Under the pieces are notes generated by a model. It was not told the origin of the DNA. It made no database searches and saw only the letters and a program-made list of their open reading frames with translations. 64,000 bases of DNA, taken from Prostheceraeus crozeri. Taxonomy: Eukaryota; Platyhelminthes; Polycladida; Euryleptidae. The stretch lies in contig CAJQUW010010440.1 of the NCBI GenBank assembly GCA_907163375.1, positions 1-64,000 on the forward strand, written 5' to 3'. Below, piece after piece: positions 57,299 through 64,000 of the stretch (position 1 is its first letter; every line of letters starts with the position of its first letter). The position numbers were made by a program, and so were the translations under genes.

Positions 57299-58149
57299 GT
57301 GATATGCATCATTTATTAAAGATAGAATTAGTGGGTTAGTTACATCTCCTAAACAATATCTCTCAGATAATTTGCTTGGCTATCCGCATTTAGAAACACT
57401 TGCGTAGCTTGTCGATTACACTTTCAAAGCAATACATGAGGGGTGACATTCTGGGGTTGGCCTGTAGTGATACATTGTATTGGATGATGTAAATGTCAAA
57501 CATACTTCCCTTATTTGGAGGAGAACACATATTTAAGGTTTTGTGATAAATAAGATTACTTGCTTCTGGTCGATATTTCCCTATGTTCCACAATAGTGTG
57601 ATAATTTTGCATCAGTAATTATATAACAGCTTCTAGAAACATTCCTAATTTGATGGAAGCAGTATTTTGTGAGTCTAGGGGCATTAATTATATAAATATC
57701 AGCCTATAAAAACAGGTACGTGTATATTCTTGATGTCATTTTCAGCGGACATTATCACAGGACCGGTGCTGGGTTTTGAACTGATTAGGAAACGCCGCAA
57801 AATTCAGAAACCCTCATTTCGAGCTCAGTCAGATAGTCTTAGTACACTTAAGCTTATCTCTATGCTTTTCCTATATATATGGTCATAAATTTGACACTTG
57901 ATTGTAACAGTGATTGATTGATACCAAATGCGACCCTAACTTGTACTTAGAATACTCGTGCTTTACAATTTCTATTTCTGACTAATATTTCTGTCTATTT
58001 TTGATATATTCTTTACGAAGAACGTGTACAGAGAATATTGAAGAATTGAACTAAATACCGACCAATATCCGTGTAATCCTGTCATATGAACACAAGCTAC
58101 TTAACTTGTGAATAGCATGTTGTCAATATTGTAAATGCTCTTTTTCAGA

Positions 58150-58330
58150 CCTCAAAAATCTTTCGAGGTTGCCGATACATTTAGTCATTTATTCAAATCA
58201 CTTATTGACGAGAATGTGCGAATTGCATGTTGTCGAAATCGCATCAGCTGCGCTGTTTCACACACAAAAGTTCTTTTAAGATTACCGATTCATTTAATAG
58301 GTTCAACTGAATGGATGCTAAGCAAAATGT
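58150..58330 (+). CDS. Possible internal exon
   Basis: After the acceptor CTCTTTTTCAG an open frame reads PQKSFEVADTFSHLFKSLID, RIACCRNRISCAVSH and ends LSKM at the donor AAAAT|GTAAGA. The phases (one leading base, two trailing) do not fit the simple joining of 57298 to 61949 but would fit an acceptor two bases further in (61951). It may be an alternative exon or chance. Confidence 0.25.
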
Positions 58331-58659
58331 AAGAAAATAGTCAAAAAAGAATGGAGCCAAAAAGATCTATGTTTTATCTTAAAGTTTTCAGAAAAGAATT
58401 TTTTAACCTTTAACCTATGACAGCACTAACACGACTTCCTTCGCTGTCAGTCCTGTCGGAGACGAAGTGAAATGCTAATTATAGAATCAAACGTAATATT
58501 CTATGAGAGAATCACTTGCATACGTATAACTGCGGATATCTTGTCTCTTTATTAAGAATAATTGCTGCAAATTCTCATTTAACTATTGTGTATAGATAAA
58601 ATTCATTCTAAAAGAAGTACACTGTATGTGGGATGCGTCTAAATACCACAAATACATAT

Positions 58660-58800
58660 CAGCCGCCACAAATACAGCAGAAATGCATTTTCCATGGTAC
58701 AGCAGGATTGACGCAGAAGAAACAAATCCTGCCACAAATTCAGTCTTACTGTTAGAAATAGAAGCTCCTATTGCCACAGGTACACTTAAACTAACTAAAA
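58660..58800 (+). repeat. CACAAAT-type repeat unit, partial copy
   Basis: It contains GTCTTACTGTTAGAAAT, then TGCCACAGGTACACTTAAAC, shared with 60733-60972 and, inverted, with 61488-61660. The word GCCACAAAT recurs within it. Confidence 0.55.
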
Positions 58801-58847
58801 TGGTTAAATGATACCAAAATAGACCCAAACAAAGCTCGGAACTCTTA

Positions 58848-58897
58848 CATTCCCAACCGGTTTCGCTCCCTAGCTTGGGAAGCTTGTCAAGGGAAAG
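58848..58897 (-). ncRNA. Hammerhead ribozyme-like fold, C3U/G8A variant
   Basis: Minus strand: stem I UUUCCC, core UUGACAA (58890-58884), stem II GCUUCCC / GGGAGC with one bulge, GAAAC (58864-58860), CG and triplet GUU (58857-58855), then stem I GGGAAU. Stem pairing is strong. The core has U and A at positions 3 and 8 instead of C and G, as in the fold at 21665. Confidence 0.45.
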
Positions 58898-59639
58898 ACT
58901 TTATTTTCAAAATTATCTATATACACAAATCACGACAAGATATCAAACTGAAAATTGAGACCCCTTCAAAAAAAGCAAAGTTGTGCGATCGTATAGGCAG
59001 CCGAAATTTCAATTGTGCCTCGAGTAAAAACAACAGACGGAGTATTGTCGGTATCTTCAAGTGCGAAGAGCCGAGGTGTTGTTGCTGTAAGACATTATAG
59101 CCTAGTTGACGGAAAAATATTCCTATCAGAGTTGGAAATATTGTAAAGATCTTTAACGTCAACTGTAATCTTACTTGCACTTCCAAAAATGTTATTTATT
59201 TCATCAGATGTTTGGGCTGTCAAAATATCTACGTTGGTCAGACAGGTGATATTTTTAGAAATAGATTGACTGTTCATAGACAGCAGATGTTTCATTCTGA
59301 ATATAGCATTCTGAGCGTTAGTAAACATATTTTGAGCTGTGCTCATAGAAATTAACAATGCCATAGAAAGTCCTAGAATGGAAATTGCATGAAAATTATG
59401 GCACACGCCGGGGGAACTTAGTTGAGGCAAAATGCAACTTCTGCGATCTGGCTTCCATGTTTTTCGATTGGCATTTACATTTATCAGGCCAATTCTTGAT
59501 CTGGATTGTTGGCCCTTGTCCAAAGATCATGTACTCAGAAACAATAGTGAACTTACAAAATGCTGCGCCGACAAGATGACAAAGAGGGAAATCCTTTTAA
59601 ACGTTCTGTACGTTCATCATTTTGAAACATCGCTCCGAT

Positions 59640-60734
59640 GATCTATCAATAGTATAATCAGACTCTTATGCAACTTGTAATGTCGATTTACAGAACATGC
59701 ATAAGTCCAGCTTGAGGCCTTTGCACAATAATGGGTTGCAAAAAAACGCAGCAGCAGTCATTCACGTGAGAAAAGAGTCTTTAGCAGTGACTTAGAGTTC
59801 CTTGAGAGGTGACGGAAGACGGAAGGTTTTTACGGAGAAGAGCCAATTGGCGACCGATATTCTTGGCAGCCTTATTGACAGAATTGAGGATCTTATTGAC
59901 AGCCATCTCAAGTTTTTCAGTGCTGGCGCAGGTTTTTCAATGCTAGATTCTTCGTATCTACGGAGACCGAAAACCAGGCGAGCTGAGGCATTTTTCAACG
60001 CTTGAAGGCGGGCAATTCTGTAGTCCGACAGACCACAAAGAACGGAAATGCAGTACTCAAGCCTTGGGAAGACGAGCGAAGTCACAAGGTGAATTGTCAG
60101 AGAGCGCGTTATAGAGCGACGAATGGAATTAATTTGTCGAAGAATTCCGAAGCACGATGATGTAGTTGTGGAAACATGGGGTGCGAATGGACGAAACTGG
60201 TCGGACGAAGTGGTCGACGATGAGGATTGGTTCCTGATGACAAACGTCGAGGCGCTGTCTCGTGGCACACCACATCATCTTCGTCTTTTGCGTGTTGAGG
60301 CGCAGTTTATTTGGCTTGAGCCAAGAGTCCATCTCGTTTACACAGCGCAATATTTGCGTTTTAAGGTTGGATATACCAGTCGGACAACACGATCCATAGA
60401 CCTGGATATCATCCGCGAAAATGTGAACCTTCAGACCAAAACCTTGTACAAGTTGAATGATGTCCATAGTGTATAATGTAAAAAGAATAGGCCCTAGTAC
60501 TGACCCTTGTGGGACGCTACTGCTTACAGACAATGCAGATGAGATGATATTGCGATACTTGTAAAATTGATGACATCGTCTCAAAAATGACTCAAACCAC
60601 GCAAGCGCCGATTCAGACACCCCAAAGGAAATGGAAAGGCGATCGAGGAGAATATCGTGATCAACAGAATCAAACGCCGAGGAAATGTCGAGGGCAGAGA
60701 AAAGTGTAACTTCACCAGCAGGTACATGGTTCAT
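59640..60734 (-). pseudogene. CR1/L2-like LINE, RT to C-terminus, 5'-truncated
   Basis: The minus frame 60734-60129 reads LFSALDISSAFDSVDHDILL, then FGVSESALAWFESFLRR, SVPQGSVLGPILFTLYTMDI and HIFADDIQVYGS (FADD box). A frameshift near 60200 leads to the closing frame 60268-59792 (VTSLVFPRLEYCISVLCGL, RLQALKNASARLVFGL). The 5' cut coincides with the repeat unit at 60733. The left end is approximate. Confidence 0.8.
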
Positions 60735-60809
60735 GCCACAAATGCAGTCTTACTGTTAGAAATCGAAGCCCCTTTTGCCACAGGTACACTTAAACTAACA
60801 TATATACGA

Positions 60810-60871
<62 letters not shown>

Positions 60872-60972
60872 ATGTATACAGTACAATGAATGCAAATTTG
60901 AATTAACTTGAAAATTCGCACAAAGGCTTCCCCAACAAATTGCTTTTCCTACAAATAGATTGCAACGCACCT
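60733..60972 (+). repeat. CACAAAT-type repeat unit with (TA)n
   Basis: The unit has a left half (GCCACAAATGCAGTCTTAC onward), a (TA)n run at 60811-60864, and a right half (TACAGTACAATGAATGC ... CAAATAGATTGCAACGC). The halves recur inverted at 61488-61660. Confidence 0.65.
60811..60864. repeat. (TA)n microsatellite
   Basis: About 27 TA units inside the repeat unit 60733-60972. Confidence 0.9.
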
Positions 60973-61487
60973 TTTCATTGCCGACCCTGTTTCGGCTGAT
61001 CTAAACAGTGCCTTTGTGCCAATCCAGAATTTTAAAATTTATATATAGACATATGATATATGATCCACAACCAACTTCACAAATAGTTTCACTTTGATAC
61101 AATGTTTTAGATCGAATCTGATCTACAAACCATAGATTTTTCCATGTGCCATCATTGTACATAGGCAAGATATCAAACTTCCATTCTAGTGTACTATTAT
61201 CCACTTCTATGACTGTGCTAAAGATCTAGCATCTAAGTTTGAAGCTGCTCCTCTGTTCCAGATGTCACCTGAAAGCACAAAGATTGACACGGAATCTATG
61301 GAGCGCCGAATCATAGCTCTGTTAAAGCCGTCATTAAATGACTATTGATTTTGAATTTTCAGTTTGATATCTTATTTGTGGTAATAGATAATTTTGAAAA
61401 TAAAGTCATTCCCTTGACAGAATTTTAAAATTTATATATAGAAATGTGATTTCTGCAGTTTAAGCACAAACTGGAAAGTTTATGTGG

Positions 61488-61660
61488 CGATACTCAATGC
61501 ATTTATGTGGGTTGCAATCTATTTGTGGGAAAAGGAATGTGTTAGGGAAGTCTTTGTGGCAATCTTCAAGTTGATTCAAATTTGCATTGATTGTACTGTA
61601 TACGTGTACTTGTGGCAATAGTAGCTTCCATTTCTAACAGGAAGGATGCATTTGTGTCAA
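61488..61660 (-). repeat. CACAAAT-type repeat unit, inverted copy
   Basis: Reverse complement of the repeat at 60733-60972 without the (TA)n tract. It lies ~30 bases before the 11-bp minisatellite, which uses the same ATTTGTGG word. Confidence 0.65.
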
Positions 61661-61689
61661 TCTGTCTATAACTGTGGGAGGGAAAATGC

Positions 61690-61887
61690 ATTTGTGGTGT
61701 ATTTGTGGCGTATTTGTGGCATATTTGTGGTGTATTTGTGGTGTATTTGTCTTGTATTTGTGGCGTATTTGTGGTGTATTTGTGGCGTATTTGTGGCATA
61801 TTTGTGGTGTATTTGTGGTGTATTTGTGGCATATTTGTGGCGTATTTGTGGCATATTTGTGGTGTATTTGTGGTGTATTTGTGGCAT
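61690..61887. repeat. 11-bp minisatellite, 18 units
   Basis: The unit is ATTTGTGGYRT. Exactly 18 tandem units occur. Seventeen are identical except at bases 9-10, which read CG (4 units), TG (8) or CA (5). Unit 6 differs (ATTTGTCTTGT). Because 11 is not a multiple of 3 and the unit has no stop in most frames, long meaningless frames appear on both strands. It lies ~60 bases before the acceptor of the exon at 61949. Confidence 0.95.
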
Positions 61888-61948
61888 ATTTGTGGTATTA
61901 AGACGCGACACTGCATGTATCTGACAAGTTCTTTGCATATCTTTTCAG

Positions 61949-62989
61949 AGTGTTGTTGAGTCCCTACGAAACACAAATAAATGGTTTTATGACATTAAGG
62001 ATAAATACAATAACAACACGAACGTGGAAATTTCTTCATCCGAAAGTGAACCGGACGAGGAACTGTCACAAGAGACAAACACCAGTCTTACAATGACTTT
62101 TTCCGAAAGAGTAAAGGATTTTTCAAAAATGAAAGAAGCTAGTAAGTCCATTAACACCATTGAAGCTACTGAAGGTTTAGAGTCGGACGACCGCATGAAT
62201 TATTGCAACAACTCTACCGATGGAACAGCAGTCAACGAAGCTGATGAAGTTAGCACTGTTCCTAAAGAAGAAAATACTTCAAACAAATCTGAAGGCCATG
62301 TCCCTTCACGATTTCATGTCCATAAAACTCCAGCGAGCTGTGGAGCTACAAGAAAATGTGCGCAAGAGAATTATTCATCGTCAACGATTAAAGACAGAGG
62401 TGCTAAGCAAGGTGATGAAAATACCAGAAAAGAAAATCATCATGGCAGTTATTCAAAACTCAAAAGATCAAGCAATCAAAATCATATACTTGCTCTGCTA
62501 CGATATCAAATTGCTGAAGCTTTAGTGGACGATGAATGTCGGGAATGTTATAACAAGCAAAAACGCTGCTGCTGTTGTCAGGTATGCAATCTTTGTTGCC
62601 ATTGTGTGTGCCCGAAGATTTGTCAACCTGTTTTCCAGGATGCTAACAAAAATATTTCTACCTGTGAAATGAATGTCTTGAGACGTTTGGGTGTATGTTC
62701 CAACTGCGACAGTCCATTATGCTCTGCAGCTCTGCATGCGTTTCAGTCTTTCTCAAGAAATCTTGATGAGAAAGAATTGCTTCGAGAATATTTACACCAG
62801 TGCTGGGAAGATGTTAGTTATTTGATTTGCCTGAGCAACAATGAAAATGAGATGATGAAGATGAAAACTCGATCAATGTTAGGTTGTCAACTGCCACAAC
62901 GCTATTCAAAGAAACTGATTCGTGATGCTGTAACTGACTACTTACCACCGCATAAACATTGCACTGGGTATAAGTGTCATGATGATTGA
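61949..62989 (+). CDS. Last exon of an unrecognised Cys-rich protein
   Basis: After a strong acceptor (GCATATCTTTTCAG) the phase-0 frame is open for 346 codons to TGA 62989. It reads SVVESLRNTNKWFYDIKDKY, then an acidic Ser-rich stretch (SSSESEPDEEL), a charged low-complexity middle, and from about residue 185 a region with 21 cysteines: DECRECYNKQKRCCCCQVC, CCHCVCPKIC, GVCSNCDSPLC, LHQCWEDVSYLICL, ending HKHCTGYKCHDD. The CxxC spacing suggests metal binding. No known family was recognised, and no transposase or RT motif is present. Codon use and low-complexity tract look like a host gene. Upstream exons are uncertain; transposons fill the region before it. Confidence 0.65.
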   Translation, partial: SVVESLRNTNKWFYDIKDKYNNNTNVEISSSESEPDEELSQETNTSLTMTFSERVKDFSKMKEASKSINTIEATEGLESDDRMNYCNNSTDGTAVNEADEVSTVPKEENTSNKSEGHVPSRFHVHKTPASCGATRKCAQENYSSSTIKDRGAKQGDENTRKENHHGSYSKLKRSSNQNHILALLRYQIAEALVDDECRECYNKQKRCCCCQVCNLCCHCVCPKICQPVFQDANKNISTCEMNVLRRLGVCSNCDSPLCSAALHAFQSFSRNLDEKELLREYLHQCWEDVSYLICLSNNENEMMKMKTRSMLGCQLPQRYSKKLIRDAVTDYLPPHKHCTGYKCHDD

Positions 62990-64000
62990 AGTGAATCGAT
63001 ATGTGTACATGTAGATAATCATCACATTATTTTGCAAATATATTATTTCGGTAACTTGCATGTGTGTAGCTGTATTGTAATGTAATATAATACATTATTT
63101 GCTAAATGTGGTTTTCCCTACAATATGTGGATGGAAATTCAGAATCGCGAAGGAAAAGTTAAAAGGGTTCATAATTAAGATAGTAGACATAAAAGATTAT
63201 ACATCGTAGCTGACAGAAATGATCGCAGATTTGGATTTGAACAAGTCAAGCGCGAAATTCCTTGACAGCCAACGTAGACATTGAGATTGCACTTCGAAAA
63301 GTCTTCAAAGTGTTTTCTAGAAGTTAAATCAAACTATTTTTCTAATCCGGATGTTAAGAGGACCTGTCTGCAGCAACTTTGGAAGAAGCAGATCACCAAT
63401 GACGCTGAGGAAAACGAACGGCGGCAGAAAATAGAATAATATTGCATGCGAGAAATTTTCATTGGGTGAGAATTTAAATATTGCATGACTGAGGCTCCAG
63501 TATTCCAAATACTCGTACAGTGGGGATTTGAGTGGATCACGTGAGTCCTAATCCCACTATGATCATATCCCAATCATGATTTCCCGATACTTGTCAAAAA
63601 GAGTATTTGAGAATTTGCTGTACTCAAATCATGTGCATGCAACAGTTATTCGCATCATCTCAATGACGCCATACTATAAATATGATGCTATAAAATGAAT
63701 TTCCTGCCTAAAGGACAAGATCTAGGACTAACAAAACTTAGAGGTTTGGCGCTTCAATTTTGTAAATATTTCCATGAATTTAATATAGGGTTTAATATAA
63801 GGTTGATGAAAAAGGTATGACCGATAGATGAATATCAAACCATAGCTCTAAAGAAGTGAAAAAGTAATCGCATCAGATTAGCATGAAGAATTTAGAATTA
63901 CATGCATATAGGTGGCATGTGACGGGAGCAAACGGGAGGATCATGATTATAGGCTGCACTCGTATTCGAGAAGCGCACTTCCTGAATTTCTGCAAATCCG
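62990..64000. other. 3' flank; no gene recognised
   Basis: Holds the 3' UTR of the 61949 exon at first; no perfect AATAAA is near. The rest is AT-rich without supported features. Confidence 0.45.

Larger units (their letters stand above)
58848..61412 (+). mobile_element. Penelope-like element, split by LINE and repeats
   Basis: Plus strand. The frame from about 58935 has the PLE linker (SIVGIFKCEEPRCC) and GIY-YIG: NVIYFIRCLGCQNIYVGQTG, then RNRLTVHRQQ and SVSKHI at about 59327. It resumes near 61212 with DCAKDLASKFEAAPLF and closes with MERRIIALLKPSLNDY*. The sequence after the stop (61341-61412) is repeated inverted at 58890-58968, so the 3' end is duplicated upstream as in the other PLEs. 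Between lie a LINE, repeat units and a microsatellite. The RT is absent. Confidence 0.7.

Noticed and set aside
61690-61887. CRISPR-like array
   Set aside because: Units are 11 bp, directly tandem and without spacers, in an animal genome.
61566-61976. Long frames on both strands rich in Cys/Ile/Trp or His/Thr/Pro
   Set aside because: They are the translation of the 11-bp minisatellite, which lacks stops in most frames.
63334-63573. Minus-strand frame with GIRTHV phrase
   Set aside because: Resembles a chance frame; no RNA-gene or repeat structure supports it.

Overview
The window is nuclear DNA of an invertebrate animal. It is AT-rich, its likely host genes are spliced with GT-AG introns and AATAAA signals, and nearly all long reading frames belong to transposable elements. 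A phylum cannot be fixed from the sequence. The abundance of Penelope-like elements (PLEs), including the permuted Naiad type, CR1/Jockey- and RTE-like LINEs, piggyBac, mariner and hAT relatives fits a repeat-rich lophotrochozoan or similar invertebrate, but that is inference.

Layout. 0-6 kb holds DNA-transposon debris (a RING-like plus HTH transposase start, short TIR elements) and a GC-rich LINE endonuclease region split by a ~985 bp TTAA-flanked element that carries a mariner fragment. 6.5-11.6 kb is a CR1-like LINE fragment interrupted by an LTR retrotransposon (6826-10937, exact 5-bp target duplication, LTRs nearly identical, coding region broken), then a piggyBac remnant. 12.9-17 kb has a fold-back element, an 880 bp piggyBac-like element and RTE and PLE pieces. 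17.5 kb has a candidate small secreted Cys-rich peptide gene. 19.9-27.2 kb is a dense run of PLE and LINE fragments. 29.7-30.8 kb is a hAT-like element with 8-bp target duplication. 31.8-37.4 kb is a local duplication of ~0.6 kb; one copy took in a 3,257 bp Naiad element and the other shows the empty site. A PAN-like secreted protein gene lies between the copies. 37.5-41.5 kb holds three LINE pieces. 42.1-44.3 kb is a two-exon gene for an 84-residue secreted EGF-like protein. 44.8-50.8 kb is a PLE with inverted terminal repeats, its GIY-YIG domain split by a nearly full-length LINE. 51.1-53.6 kb is an internally deleted relative of that LINE. 57-63 kb is a candidate host gene whose intron holds another PLE, a LINE and an 11-bp minisatellite, ending in a 346-codon Cys-rich last exon.

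The most interesting signals are RNA-level. Several PLEs have an inverted copy of their 3' end upstream, and hammerhead-ribozyme motifs lie in these terminal repeats. One (22458-22526, minus) has a canonical core. One PLE carries a hammerhead fold at both ends with the third core base of GAAA changed to a pyrimidine. Two relatives carry a paired C3-to-U and G8-to-A change, which would preserve the C3-G8 core base pair. The minisatellite varies almost only at one CpG dinucleotide per unit, a methylation-decay pattern. All functional statements come from reading the sequence; no database search was run.
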